Source: Gadus chalcogrammus
Lineage: Eukaryota > Chordata > Actinopteri > Gadiformes > Gadidae
Length of the DNA stretch: 64,000 nt
NCBI RefSeq assembly: GCF_026213295.1
Contig: NC_079412.1
Span: 20,046,726-20,110,725, forward strand
Reading direction: 5' to 3'
Both the position numbers and the translations under genes were made by a program. The notes below the pieces were generated by a model. The model saw only the letters and a program-made list of their open reading frames with translations, had not been told where the DNA came from and did not search any database. This document shows positions 20,445-36,705 of the stretch, one piece after another (positions within the stretch are counted from its first letter, which is position 1; each line of letters starts with the position of its first letter).

Positions 20445-20935
20445 TCCCTTATGTTTTTTTTCATGACGACCAATAAAATACGACAGTGTAACCCCTTATA
20501 TTTTATTTGACAAAGACAACAGTGTAAACCCTTTTTTTTTTTTCATGACTACCAATAAAAAACAACAGTGTTACCCCTTATGTTTTTTTTCATGACGACC
20601 AATTAAAAACGACAGTTACCCCTTATGTTTTTTTCATGACGACCGATAAAAAACCACAGTGTTACCCCTTGTGTTTTTTTTCATGACGACCAATAATAAA
20701 CAACAGCATTACCGCTTATGTTTTTTTTCATGACGACCGATACAAAATGACAGTGTTTCCCCCTTATGATTTTTTTCATGACGACCGATAAAAAACGACA
20801 GTGATACCCCTTGTGTTTTTTTTCATGACGACCAAAGAAAAACAACAGTGTTACCCCTTATGTTTTATTTGATCAATATCGACAGTGTTATCCCTTTTGT
20901 ATTTTTCATGATGACCAATAAAAAACAACAGTGTC
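20445..20935 (+). repeat. Satellite of ~45-50-bp units, block 2
   Basis: The same unit as 18975-19985, about ten copies. Confidence 0.9.
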
Positions 20936-21420
20936 ATAGATCGCTAACTAGCAGAGTTGTAAGCACTTTCCACCCTTTTCAGTGGTGGAATTGGACTCCC
21001 CAAGCAATGTTATACTTAAAAGGAGCAAGTAAGTTACATATTAATTTAGTCTTTCGGCCTGTAGCATATAAACAAAATGAAGCAACTGTCCCATATTTCT
21101 AACTGCATTTGAAGTAGACATTGAGACATACAAAGAATCAGAATAACAACAATGGGTCAAGTAGCAATGGCTGGTTGAATGGCCATGAAGTAGGTCTGTA
21201 TATGCAGTGTAAGCTTGTCCAGGCCCTGCAAGTCAGGATGTAGGCTTTGAATCTGAAAGAAAAGTAGGTAAATAGGTAGTGGCCATCCCCAAAATGCACC
21301 AGAATACAGGAAATCAAATCTATTAAATAAAAAAATATATATGGGGGGGGGGGGGGGGAAACCTCAGACCCCCTGTCTGTTACTGTGCCCCACCAACATG
21401 TTTGATCGCCAGCCGCCACT
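20936..21420. mobile_element. Possible hAT end with poly-G tract
   Basis: The minus strand from about 21420 reads CAGTGGCGGCTGGCGATC..., a hAT-like terminus. It is followed by a poly-C run (G-run at 21342-21358 on +). The other end and a target duplication were not found. Confidence 0.35.
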
Positions 21421-24147
21421 GAGAATGACCAATGGAAATAATTCTCGTGTTTAAATATGCTACAGTGGTCATTTGTTTAGCCAATTCATGTTAAACAATG
21501 AGGGTTTTGATTGACCCGACCCGGCCCGCCGGGTTGGGTCGGGCCTTTGATCGAGCGTTTGTGTGTTTTTTTTATCATTGCTTTATTGGCCTAATCTGAG
21601 GTGAAATCTATGCCATAAACATACATTTTATAGGCCTTTATTACACAGGTCTTCTCAATGCCGAGGAACGCTCCGTTCTCTTGCATGGGTAGCAGTCCGG
21701 TGACTTGTCAACCCCAGCGTCTTCGGTTGCTAAGCGACGTCAACGTCTTATAGCGGACTATTTCACTGCTGATCAACACTACGAATGCTGGTAACGAATA
21801 AATTGTAAAAAGACACACCATGTCAAGTTATTTTCCAAGTAAGATTTGAAAAGCTTTGGAAGTTTATTTACAACACTATTTACATGGTTTCGGAGTAGTA
21901 CACTTTGACATTTTAATACAGTTCAGCGAGAAAGGCGACGAAGAGTAAGAAGGGGGCGTTCCAGTCTGCGTAAACGGGAACTCCCACCACACGAGAACGC
22001 CCATTTGTGTCCGCAGTGGGATGATATTGCATTTTTTAGCAAACCTTGCAGTACTCCAAAGTACCCCTAGGGGTACGCCTACCCCCATTGGAGGACCACT
22101 GCTGTAGCTTGTGGACAGAGCCTCACCTGTCCTTGGATCCTCCTCCCAGCGGTCGTCTGGCTCCAGGATGCGGTTGAGCCTGGTGTATGTATTTCCTCAG
22201 CCATGGCCTGGTGCCTCCCCTGGAGGTCCAGCCGTCCTTGGAGGATGGCTGGCTTCTGTGGCTTGACCCGTGTCACCGGCGGCCTCCTCTCCCACCGTCT
22301 CCAACAGACCCAGCTGGGAGCAGCTGTAGAAGACGTCTGATACCCCCTCGGGGCTCACCGGCGGTGACTGTATGTCCGGTGGGTCGTCCATTAAGGTCTC
22401 CTTGAGTGCGGCACCAAAGGCCCATGAACCAATACCCTCTTACTTGTATGGGACAGCCAACCCAGTCTCACACATGGACATACCATTCATGTTCCCTTAT
22501 GCTAGTGCCCTATTATAGATATAACACCCTCCCTTATCGCCAAAACTACTTAGTACAGAACAACACACCCACATGGTCAATGGCTTTCTCCAGATCCAGA
22601 CTGATCAAGTAATATGTATCTTATCTTCCCTTATCTTAAAAGTTTGTCAAATGTCCATCATAAAAATAGCTACAGTCCTAATTAACAACCTGAAACACAG
22701 AGACATGCTCATTGATGAGGATTCGAGATTGACAGAGACAAAAGGGTTTATAAGAGGATTTTAAATTATTTAATATACAATTTATTAGCGATTTCACAAA
22801 GTCGTACGTCAAGAGTGAGACCAAACATTCTGGAGGTATTATACATCGTTTTTTACAGTGATCTTTTTACAAAATACAACAGAAATTATTCAGACCCCCC
22901 TCTGTACCCCAGTGGTTATTCCTTATTTTCCTTCTGGCCGTGGTTATTGTGCACACTAACAGCAGCCGTGTGGTTGTTTGTTTAGCTGTGGACATGACAA
23001 CAAATGGGAATCAGGGCAACAAATTAATGCCTAGAGTTTTTGATCGCGAACCCTGGTACCAATCTAGCAATGTTTTGCCAACAATGTTCAACCCAATTGT
23101 AAAAATCGTTATCTATGCACCTGCTGAATTTCTTAATTGCATTGCCGGTTATCCTTGCCTTACACAATGGTCTTGGTATACGGACACACCCACACTTTAT
23201 AAAACAGGTCCTGGTGTTCTGGGTATGGAATAGGCCCAGAGTTTCTTTGTGTGGTTGTATCAGGGGAAACTTTTGCAGAGGAGGAAGGATTTTCTCTTTG
23301 ACAATTATTTCCAGGTGTATCACATGAAATGGTTCCACTCAAAGCTCATCGTCTTGAGAAAATCAATCAAGATATAACATAGAAGCTAATGAAGAATTGC
23401 AGATGCACTATATATATATCATTTTGTACAGTTATCTACACATGCGCATGAGAGACCCATGGGTGCGAGATTTCTTTGATAAAGAACGGGGACAGAATAG
23501 TGAAACTGTGGTATTAGAAATTGTTTGTCTGTTTTTTTAAACTCTTTAGTCAACTCAGTATTTCCAATACTTTAAAGGTATAAGCCCAGAAGGTACTTCC
23601 TGAACCTTTGAATACCACATCCTAGTCTAGAGGAAGTTCCACGGGGAGGTTAAAAGATTCGGGCGGAGTCCAAGAGGGGCGACCAATCAACCGCCTCGTA
23701 TCAATCATTTAAAATTAACAAAGGGAATCATGGGAAAAAAGTTTTCTACCCATGATGCATTAGAAATGTTTATGCTTCTTGGTTGTGACTCTGGTATATG
23801 AATGGTAAAGTTGAGGTACAACATTCAAAATGGTTGTTTTATTGCGTAGGCATCGGTTCACAATGTCAGCCACGCGGTTACGATCCAGCCTGGGACGATA
23901 GGGTAAGGACCTGGGGCAACGCACCGCATGATGGGCCCAGACACGAGAGGAGGCCGTCAGAGTTTCAGATGTCCCTTTGTAACATAGACGCACGGGTCTG
24001 GACGTATAAAGCGAGCCGTGAACGCAGCCGACGCATGAGACGCATGAGAGGTGGGACGAAAGGCCCGGACGGAAACCGTCGCCGCTCCGACGGACCCTCT
24101 CCAGGGGGCCCCCGACGCAGCCACGCTCTCTTCTGAGTCCCCTTTGG
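21421..24147. other. Unassigned intergenic sequence
   Basis: Several short open frames occur. The minus frame at 22079-22391 contains MAEEIHTPG, faintly like a lectin start. The plus frame at 22940-23233 (97 residues) matches nothing I know. There are no splice sites or domains that would support a gene. Confidence 0.35.
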
Positions 24148-24846
24148 CGCTGTTCTGTTCTGTTCTGTTCTGTTCTGTTCTGTTCTGTTCTGTTCTGTTC
24201 TGTTCAGATATGTTCTGTTCTGCTCTGTGTCTCTGTTCTGTTCTGTTCTGCTCTGCTCTGTGTCTCTGTTCTGTTCTGTGTCTCTGTTCTGTTCTGTGTC
24301 TCTGTTCTGCTCTGTGTCTCTGTTCTGTTCTGTGTCTCTCTTCTGTTCTGTGTCTCTCTTCTGTTCTGTGACTCTTTTCTGTTCTGTTCTGTGTCGCTCT
24401 TCTGTTCTGTGTCTCTCTTCTGTTCTGTCCTGTTCTGTTTCTCTGTTCTGTTCTGTGTCTCTTTTCTGTTCTGTTCTGTTCTGTTCTGTTCTGTTCTGTG
24501 TCTCTTTTCTTTTCTGTTCTGTTCTGTGTCTCTGTTCTGTTCTGTGTCTCTTTTCTGTTCTGTTCTGTTCTGTTCTGTTCTGTTCTGTGTCTCTTTTCTG
24601 TTCAGTTCTGTTCTGTGTTTCTGTTCTGTTCTGTGTGTCTTTTCTGTTCTGTTCTGTTCGGTTCTGTTCAGTTCTGTTCTGTGTCTCTGTTCTGTTCTGT
24701 GTCTCTGTTCTGTTCTGTGTCTCTTTTCTGTTCTGTTCTGTTCTGTGTCTCTGTTCAGTTCTGTTCTGTTCTGTTCTGTGTCTCTTCTGTTCTGTTCTGT
24801 TCTGTTCTGTTCTGTTCTGTGTCTCTGTTCTGTTCTGTTCTGTTCT
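24148..24846 (+). repeat. (TTCTG)n-based array with GTGTCTC interruptions
   Basis: About 700 bp of TTCTG pentamers broken at intervals by TGTGTCTCT. Because the unit avoids stop codons, both strands show long open frames (Cys/Ser/Leu/Phe-rich on +, Arg/Thr/Glu/Gln-rich on -). These are repeat artefacts. Confidence 0.95.
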
Positions 24847-25393
24847 GGGTCTGATGAGCAGCAGGAGCAGGAAGCGGGGGCAGAGCTCCGCCCCCTCAGC
24901 AGAGTATGGGGCTACAATGGGACGTTTTAAAGGTTGCATCAGCGATGTTGGGTCATGTGTCTTCTGTTGGTATTTGAAGCGAGATCCCAAACAAACAGAG
25001 CCAGCTCGCCCCTCGTCCCTCCCCTTTCGTGCATCAAGTAAAAACTATCATGAACGCAGCGCAAAAAAACTCACAAATCCTTTCCCTTGTCGGTGATTGT
25101 AATACTATTTATTTTGGTTTGGAGTGCCTGGCAGTACCATTTGTTCTTGTGCACGATCTCGGAATATAGGCTGCCTACAGAAACACGTTTTTTTTACGAA
25201 TGTGATCATTCATCTTTCGGCCTTGAACCGCTGATACAACCTTTAACTAAGGGGGGGGTCCTGGAGGGGGTCCGCAGGCCTGCACCCGGCAGCCTCGAGC
25301 CTCAGTTCAGCTATATCTTCATAGGGGTGGATTTAAGACCAGAGGATGGGTATGTACAGTCAGGGAGCGTCGTCGGGTGGGGCCGACCGCCGC
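24847..25393. other. Probable vstm2l 3' untranslated region and downstream
   Basis: This lies just beyond the vstm2l stop. No clear minus-strand poly(A) signal was identified. Confidence 0.35.
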
Positions 25394-27634
<2,241 letters not shown>

Positions 27635-27788
27635 GTGAGGACTCAAGCTCCAGCCCCCCCCCAGACATGAGTCTGCTTCCCCACACTTTGTTTCGACCCC
27701 ATCACCCCGCCCTGATCAGGGGCAGGCGGCTCATGCCTGGGGGGACACACGCGGCCTTGGGATGACTGTTCAAACCTTCTGAAACATA

Positions 27789-28010
27789 GGGGGCATGAGG
27801 CTCAGGGGGTGGAGCGGGTTGGCTGGCAACCGGAAGGTTGCCAGTTCGATCCCCGGCTCCTCCCAGAGTGTCGAGGTGTCCCTAAGTGAGACACCTCACC
27901 CTGACTGCTCCTGACGAGCTGGCTGTCGCCTTGCACGGTTGAAACCACCGTCGGTGTGTGAATGTGGTCATTTATGGGTGAATGTTATGAAATACTGTAA
28001 AGCTTTTAAT
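27789..28010 (+). mobile_element. tRNA-derived SINE
   Basis: The head resembles a tRNA: GGCTCAGGGGGTGGAGCGGG (A-box region), GGTTGGCTGGCAACC, then AGTTCGATCCCCGGC (B box at 27844-27853). A conserved body follows (GTGTCGAGGTGTCC, TGACTGCTCCTGACGAGC, GTCGGTGTGTGAATG). The order matches a tRNA-headed SINE common in fish. The tail end is not sharply defined. Confidence 0.8.
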
Positions 28011-29036
<1,026 letters not shown>

Positions 29037-29530
29037 CAAACGACCTCCCCCCACCATCAGCGGCATCGAATGTGTAAAATTAATACTAGCATAACAGAAA
29101 TTAACAAAAACTTAACCTAATGTTTCACTTTACAGTTGATGGATTTGATTTCTATTGCATCCAAAACAATTCAATTTGATTCAATGGGCTTCATTAGCAG
29201 CGAAGATATACACAGCATGTAGGCCTACTGTTAAAACATTTGAACATTGCAGTATATCGTTAATAAACAACGTTATCATTAACAACGTAAAAACTGTCTG
29301 CCCATCTCTCCATCCCCCTCGCTGCCTTTCCTCCCTCTCTCTATCTCCAGGAAATACTAATTAGCTCCGAAGCGTAGCTCACACTCCACTTCAAAGCCAA
29401 TAGCGGCCCCTGTAATGTAAGTACTGCGGTGTGGTAAACAGCAGCTATCGCTAACACTGGGCGCTAGCAGCTAAGCTAACTACAGAGCCGCACACTGGGG
29501 GGGCGGAGGGGGACACGAGATGACTTTGTA
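29037..29530. other. Intergenic, nothing recognised
   Basis: No gene, repeat family or splice sites could be supported. Confidence 0.35.
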
Positions 29531-29536
29531 TTTTAA

Positions 29537-29537
29537 A

Positions 29538-29601
<64 letters not shown>

Positions 29602-29636
29602 CACGCACACACACACACACACACACACGCACACAC

Positions 29637-29667
<31 letters not shown>

Positions 29668-29670
29668 GAC
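29537..29670 (+). repeat. (AC)n with GCAC interruptions
   Basis: AC repeat, with regular CGCAC breaks in its second half. Confidence 0.95.
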
Positions 29671-30139
29671 AGACATGCACGCGTGCACGTACCCAGACAC
29701 AGGCACAGTCAGACACACGCTAATGCAGGGAAGAGTATGCATTGAGGTTTTATCACATTGCTTATTCAAGGTTTATTATCATCAAAATAATTGTAAACTG
29801 GTATTTATTGGGGATTCAACAATAACAGATACAGAAGAATCTCCTTCTAAATGTCATATCTAATCTAATCTAAAGTAGACCTGTTGAAACAGCAGAAATA
29901 CTAGTCAATCTATTATTGAAAAGAGGTAACGAAAATGAAAGTTTGCGGACGACAGAACCTAGTCAGCTGAGCTCCAGAGGTTGATCATGTTGAAACTGTC
30001 TACCGTATTAGGTCGACACGCTAATAAAGTTCTCATATTATTTAATAAGAGAACTGTTAATAAGAGAAGATATTTAAAAATAAGTTAACTTAAAAGTTAA
30101 TTAATTAATTCAGTTTTTGCATCATCAATTAACAGAGGG
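29671..30139. other. Intergenic, nothing recognised
   Basis: AT-rich, without coding signal. Confidence 0.35.
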
Positions 30140-30158
30140 AGAGCGAGAGAGGGAGAGG

Positions 30159-30244
<86 letters not shown>

Positions 30245-30409
30245 GAACAAGACAGGAGAAGTAAGGGTCTTTTTTTCATTTTACTTCACACGTTGTGACA
30301 ATATTTTTTGCAAAAACATTACAGAACTGGAGGACAATAAAATAGAGAGCGAGAGATTATTAAATGCATCACTCCTTCCCCAGAAGGGGGCAAGGGAGGT
30401 GTAGGGTGG

Positions 30410-30460
<51 letters not shown>

Positions 30461-30490
30461 AGCGAGCGCGAGAGCGAGAAGGAGAAATAG
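30140..30490 (+). repeat. (GA)n tracts
   Basis: GA runs at about 30140-30240 and 30414-30480; the second grades into GAGC repeats. Confidence 0.93.
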
Positions 30491-30751
30491 GAAGCATCAT
30501 CAAATCCCGGCTCTTAAAAACATGCTGAGCAAGATGGAGAGAAATTTAGTGAGAGAGGCAGAGAGAGAGAGCGCTAGTGAGAGAACTTGACAGTCTGTCT
30601 TCCTGAATCGAGGAAGAGGAAGATTAAGTGAGGAAGAGAAGAAAGTGATGAAGACGAGGAGGAGGAAGTCATTCCACCCGGGCTGCAGCTAATAATGATT
30701 TTGAAAGCTGATTATTGTGATGGTTATCGCAAGTGACAGCCCTTAAGTGAA

Positions 30752-30782
30752 CACACACACACGCACACACGCATACCCACAA

Positions 30783-30841
<59 letters not shown>

Positions 30842-30878
30842 ACACACACACACAGCAACAACACACAGCGACACACAC

Positions 30879-30914
<36 letters not shown>
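30752..30914 (+). repeat. Interrupted (AC)n
   Basis: AC repeats with AAC and AGCAAC breaks. Confidence 0.95.
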
Positions 30915-30917
<3 letters not shown>

Positions 30918-31400
30918 CCAATATGGACTGTTACAATATCGCTGACCAGGGGTTGATGATGATAACGTTGATGATGAAGGGTGGAGGGGTGAAACTCCTT
31001 CTACACAGGCCCCTAGCCTGCATGGGACCGGCCCTGTCAGATAAGCCCCTGGCAGACAGGCCCCTAGCCTCCAGGGGACGGCCTTGTGAGGGCCCCTGGG
31101 AGTCACACGGGGAGGATAAGGGAGCAGACCAGAGGGTTGGGTTGTTGATGAACCGACGTTCAAACTCACAGGAAGAAGACTGACTCCCACCGAGGCAAGC
31201 CCTGAGGGCGAGGCCTCGAACCCAGACCCGCGACCGCAGAGAGAGGAGGAGAGGGAGAGTGGTGTGAGGAGGGAGAGGTGGGGAGGGAGGGAGGAGAGGT
31301 AGGGGGGAGGGAGGGAGAGGGGGAGATAGGGAGGGAGAGGCAAGACCAATGGAGGATGGAAGGGGGGGAGGAGTAGAGGGGGAGATAGGGAGGGAGAGGA
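30915..31400. repeat. Purine-rich sequence before the assembly gap
   Basis: 31220-31400 is almost all G and A with GGGAGG repeats. CCCCTAGCC/GGGGCTAG words recur at 31010-31075. No gene is seen. Confidence 0.7.
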
Positions 31401-31500
31401 NNNNNNNNNNNNNNNNNNNNNNNNNNNNNNNNNNNNNNNNNNNNNNNNNNNNNNNNNNNNNNNNNNNNNNNNNNNNNNNNNNNNNNNNNNNNNNNNNNNN
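31401..31500. other. Assembly gap (100 N)
   Basis: Exactly 100 N. This size is the usual placeholder for a gap of unknown length. It lies between vstm2l and ctnnbl1, where the missing terminal exons of both genes should be. Confidence 0.99.
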
Positions 31501-32262
31501 AAAAAGTAAGATTTTGGCGGTCTATCAGAATCCTCAAAGTACGCCATGAATCTCAGACCCGAGCCATTGGGTCTTAAAATGGTTCCTTTAATATAACGAG
31601 CGTGTGTTTCTACTTGGGCCGGTAGGGGGCGCTGGAGGAAAATGCACTGTTATTTACTACCGGCTGTGCGCTTATACGATTGAATCAATGAAAGAGATGT
31701 GACAGAAATACTTATGGCAGCGATGTTGGCGTAAGCATCCTATATTTTCATCCTGGCCTGTTGAATAACAAACCCAGCGAGTCAATAGCAACGCTCCCCA
31801 AACAGCTAATGAAAATAAATTACCACCTAGCCACGGGGAGCTACAGGCCAGCGCGAGAGACATTTACCCACGCACACGATTTAATCTCAGAGACAAAGTA
31901 CGGGCTGGGCACGCGGCTTTATCTTCGATCAGATCAATTACACTTACACTTACACATATATCGTAATATATCAATACGCTGAGGAAACATCTTAAGTAAA
32001 AGGACTAAAGAAACAGGAAAGAGTCTCTGGTCTGTTCTGGTTAGATCACAGCGAGACAAAATGGCCACCACATCGTCCCCCATCAGAACCCTATCCAATC
32101 TGTACCGATGACCGGATCAGACCGGATCATCACCGGGGAGGGAGGAGCACCTCATCAGACAATAGAGGAAGAGGAGGCGGGAGAGGAGGATACCGAGGAA
32201 GAGGATGAGGAAGGTTTGTCGACCACAGGTTCACAAAAGAATCGGACGACCTCCGAACGACC
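31501..32262. other. Intergenic, nothing recognised
   Basis: A minus frame at 31672-31863 has a hydrophobic stretch (SLAVWGALLLT) but no match to the VSTM2L signal peptide and no convincing donor site. Confidence 0.35.
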
Positions 32263-32645
32263 AGGAGGAGAGGAGGAAGAGGAGGAGGAAGAGGAGGTGC
32301 AAGAGGAAGAGGAGGTGCAGGAGGAAGAGGAGGAGAAGGAGGAAGAGGAGGAGCAGAAGGAAGAGGAGGTGAAGGAGGAAGAGGAGGTGAAGGAGGAAGA
32401 GGAGGGGCAGGAGGAAGAGGAGGGGCAGAAGGAAGAGGAGGTGAAGGAGGAAGAGGAGGGGCAGAAGGAAGAGGAGGGGCAGGAGGAAGAGGAGGTGCAG
32501 GAGGAAGAGGAGGGGCAGAAGGAAGAGGAGGGGCAGGAGGAAGAGGAGGTGAAGGAGGAAGAGGAGGGGCAGAAGGAAGAGGAGGTGAAGGAGGAAGAGG
32601 AGGGGCAGAAGGAAGAGGAGGGGCAGGAGGAAGAGGAGGATGAGG
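32263..32645 (+). repeat. Minisatellite of 15/18-bp GAAGAGGAGG(G/T) units
   Basis: About 22 units of GAAGAGGAGGGGCAGGAG and variants. The unit length is a multiple of three, so a 200-residue Glu-rich frame (32108-32710) is open on +. There is no domain or splice support for a gene. Confidence 0.93.
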
Positions 32646-32759
32646 AGCAGGAGGGGTATATTACAGCAGTCCCCAGTGAGAGCAGACCCCCAGCCGCTAC
32701 GCTCACGTAATAGGCTGCGACTCTGCTCTCCCTGAAACGCATTTCTGCCACACTGCATT

Positions 32760-33246
32760 CTCTGTGTCTGTGTGTCTGTGTGTCTGTGCGTGTGTGTGTG
32801 TGTGTGTGTGTGCGTGTGCGTGTGTGTTTGTATTCTGTGTGCATTCTGTATTTGTGTGTGTGTGCCTGGGTTCTTTGTGTTTCTGTAGTGTAAACCTACG
32901 TGTGTGTGGTTGGATGTGTGTGTTTTCATGTGCAGGTTTGATGTGCGTTAGTGTATTATTAAATCTTGGGAGTGTGTGTGTGTGCGTGTCTGTCCGATGG
33001 GAGTCTAGGATGCAGAATTAAAGCCGTTTCTCTCTTTGTCAGCAAGTTTGGCTAAACCCTCTGTGGGTCTGTGTGTGTTTGTGTGTAGAGAGAGACGGAG
33101 TGTGTGTGTGCGTTTGTGTGCGTTCTCATTAAAGTTGCAGCATGTTAAAACTTCAGCGGCAGGGGAGCCGGGCCGACACAGGTCTTTGTCTGATTTATTC
33201 ATCTCTCAAGGTAATAAATAAAGCCTGGCACCTTGGTCCCTCAGTG

Positions 33247-33285
<39 letters not shown>
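32760..33285 (+). repeat. TG/AC-rich low-complexity sequence
   Basis: Degenerate TG repeats at 32760-33000 and (AC)n at 33250-33285. Nothing else is recognised. Confidence 0.8.
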
Positions 33286-33287
<2 letters not shown>

Positions 33288-33404
33288 AAGGGAACAGGCA
33301 GAGGCGTCTTGATCGTTCAGTTAAACTCCTTAAAACTTCCTCTGACACCTCTTCGGAGGAGGAGGAGGAGGAGGAGGAGGTTGGCAATGCAGGGTTTACA
33401 GGAG

Positions 33405-33930
<526 letters not shown>

Positions 33931-33939
33931 GAGGAGGAC

Positions 33940-33973
<34 letters not shown>

Positions 33974-34370
33974 AGGAGAAGGAGGAGGAGGAGGAGGAGG
34001 AGGAAGAGGAAGAGGGAGGGAGGTGGGGAAGATAGAAGGAGAGAAGGAAGGGGAGGAGGAGGGGGGGAGATAGATGGAGAGAAGGAAGGGGAGGAGGTGG
34101 GGGGAGAGGAAGAGGGAGAGGGAGGGAGGAGGAGGAGATAGATTGAGAGAAGGTAGGGGAGGGGGGGGGGAGGAGGGGGAGGGGGGAGGATATAGATGCA
34201 GAGAAGGAAGGGAGGAGGGAGGGGGGGGGAGGGAGGAGGCGGGGCTTTGGAAAGAGGAGGGAAAGGAAAAGGTAGAGAAGGAGGAAGAGGAAGATGACGA
34301 GAAGGGAGGGGAGGCAGAGGGAGGTGGAAGAGAGGAGGAGAGACGAAGGAGAAGGGGGAGGATGTGAGGA
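33931..34370 (+). repeat. Polypurine tract (GGA/GGGGA repeats)
   Basis: About 440 bp of nearly pure purines with GAAGGAAGGGGAGGAGG-type repeats. Both strands show long open frames that are compositional artefacts. Confidence 0.92.
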
Positions 34371-34420
34371 ACTATTAGAAAAAAGGGAGGCAAGAGGTGT
34401 AAACAGACCCACACACAGAG

Positions 34421-34880
<460 letters not shown>

Positions 34881-34904
34881 CTTCATGAAAGGAAGTGTAG
34901 TTAA

Positions 34905-35460
34905 AATTTGGAGAGAGAGAGAATGAGCGGAGAGAGAGAAAGAGAGAGATGTGCCAAGGTGGGAGAAAAAATAAGCTGCTTATTAAGATTGGTTCCACAG
35001 ACTAGAGAGAGGAAGGGAGGAAGGGAGGGAGGGAGAGAGAGAGGGAGATCAAGAGAGGAGAGAGCTGGGTGGAGGGGAGGGGGCAGGGACAGCTCTCCTC
35101 TGCTATCCTCATGAGAAATCTGTGGACGTTGCAGTTGAAAAACATTTTGGCTCGGAGCCCTTCTAACACCTTTAACCAAAAATGAGGGAGAGGGAGCGGG
35201 CGAGAGAGAACAGGATACATAGAGAGAGAGAGAGACGGCTCAAATCACAACAAGAGGGGAAAACATTAGAGAGGAGGCTACAGAGAGAGAGAGTGACAGA
35301 GAGACCGACAGAGAGACAGAGAAAGAGACAGACGAGTGAGAGAGGGTAAAGGAGAGAGACAGACCGAGTAAGAGAGAGAGACAGACAGAGTGGGTTTAGA
35401 GAGATGGGGACAAACAGGGTGATAGAGGGTGAGAGAGAGTGAGAGACTGACCTAACATGG
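34905..35460 (+). repeat. GA-rich low-complexity sequence
   Basis: Interrupted GAGA/GACA repeats with a unique island at 35090-35185. No gene is seen. Confidence 0.8.
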
Positions 35461-35860
35461 GCTACAGGCAGAAGGCTGACATAGCTATCATCCTATTAAA
35501 CAAAAACGTATAGTAGCAAGCGGCCCAAACACACTACAGTCCATCAGAACCCCCACCAGCCGAGGGCAACAAAGGCCTCATGTAGGGCAGTGGTTCACTG
35601 GGACCGACAAGACCACAGAACAACAGCCTCCTATCCCAGTACAAACTGCTCCAGAACTCCCGGGACAGCAGCATGTGTCTGCAGTGACCGGTTTGCATCC
35701 GACCACATTGGCCTGTCACATACATGGGTAACGTACATGTCTGCACATAAGCGCGGGATGTAGAAAAATGTAGAAATGTTGTCGATTTATAAATGTAATC
35801 AGCTCTTTGTGAATCCTCTACTGTGGTGCTTGAACCACTAAATGCTTTCACTCTCTAAAA
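35461..35860. other. Intergenic, nothing recognised
   Basis: Unique sequence without a supported coding signal. Confidence 0.35.
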
Positions 35861-36048
35861 GGGGTGATATTATGCCACCAGGTGTGAGTGTGATAAGCGT
35901 TCACGAGCTGTTTGAAAAACCGCCTTTTCCTGTGTTTTTGTGACATCACAAGTGGGCTTGTCCACCTAGACATATGCTGGATAAAAGGCAGTTTCAAACA
36001 GCCTAAACGGGCTAATCACACTCACAGCAGGTGGCATAATTTCACCCC
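35861..36048. mobile_element. Short palindromic MITE, 188 bp
   Basis: The left end GGGGTGATATTATGCCACC and the right end (reverse) GGGGTGAAATTATGCCACC are inverted repeats, continuing into GTGTGAGTGTGAT/TGTGAGTGTGAT. The superfamily is uncertain and no target duplication is clear. Confidence 0.8.
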
Positions 36049-36086
36049 GGTAACCGAGCACATCCACGTAAACACTCCCAACACCA

Positions 36087-36424
36087 ACTGTACGTTCACA
36101 CCACGCCAAATAGCTCAAAACACAACGCTGTCCAAAATATTTACAGCTCATATCGCTCTTGCGTTTTCTCGCGTATGTTTACTGGGACCCACGCCGACGA
36201 GAGACATCTACATTCTGATTGGTTGGCAGTCATTTACAGCCGAAACACACTAGCTCATTTGCATAGAGTTGAGCTGTTTTCAACTCTCACTTACAGCTTT
36301 ACAGCTTTAAAGCTATCGCTCAAGTGTTTTATCGCTCCAATCACTTTATCGCTCATGTCTAATAGAAAGTGAATGGGCGTTCATCGCTAAAAACGCTTTA
36401 CAGCTTTTGGTGTGAACGCACAGT
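36087..36424. mobile_element. MITE with ACTGTRCGTTCACACCA ends
   Basis: The left end ACTGTACGTTCACACCA matches the reverse of the right end ACTGTGCGTTCACACCA with one mismatch. It is internally rich in TTTATCGCT/AGCTTTA words. The family was not assigned. Confidence 0.75.
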
Positions 36425-36461
36425 AATAGGTTCACATCCTGTTGTGTGAAGGTCAGTAGCT

Positions 36462-36705
36462 CCTCCACCTACAGGTCAGTAGCTCCCCCCCTACAGGTCA
36501 ATAGCTCCTCCCCCTACAGGTCAGTAGCTCCTCCCCCTACAGGTCAGTAGCTCCTCCCCCTACAGGTCAGTAGCGCCTCCCCCTACAGGTCAGTAGCTCC
36601 TCCCCCTACAGGTCAGTAGCTCCTCCCCCTACAGGTCAGTAGCTCCTCCCCCTACAGGTCAGTAGCTCCTCCCCCTACAGGTCAGTAGCTCCTCCCCATA
36701 CTGCA
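36462..36705 (+). repeat. 23-bp minisatellite
   Basis: About 11 copies of AGCTCCTCCCCCTACAGGTC+AGT. Each copy contains a CTACAG|GTCAGT string that reads as an acceptor-donor-like pair on +. Confidence 0.95.

Noticed and set aside
22940..23233. 97-residue frame MVIVHTNSSRVVVC...
   Set aside because: No recognisable domain, no splice context, and overlapping frames of similar length on both strands.
23965..25096. Open frames of 341 (-) and 289 (+) residues
   Set aside because: They are translations of the TTCTG array. Residue content simply follows the pentamer, and no domain is present outside it.
31672..31863. Candidate vstm2l signal-peptide exon on -
   Set aside because: It has a hydrophobic stretch but no similarity to the VSTM2L N-terminus and no donor in the right phase (the next exon needs a codon starting with G|).
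32108..32710. 200-residue Glu-rich protein on +
   Set aside because: It is explained by a minisatellite whose unit is a multiple of three. No splice sites, homology or conserved ends.
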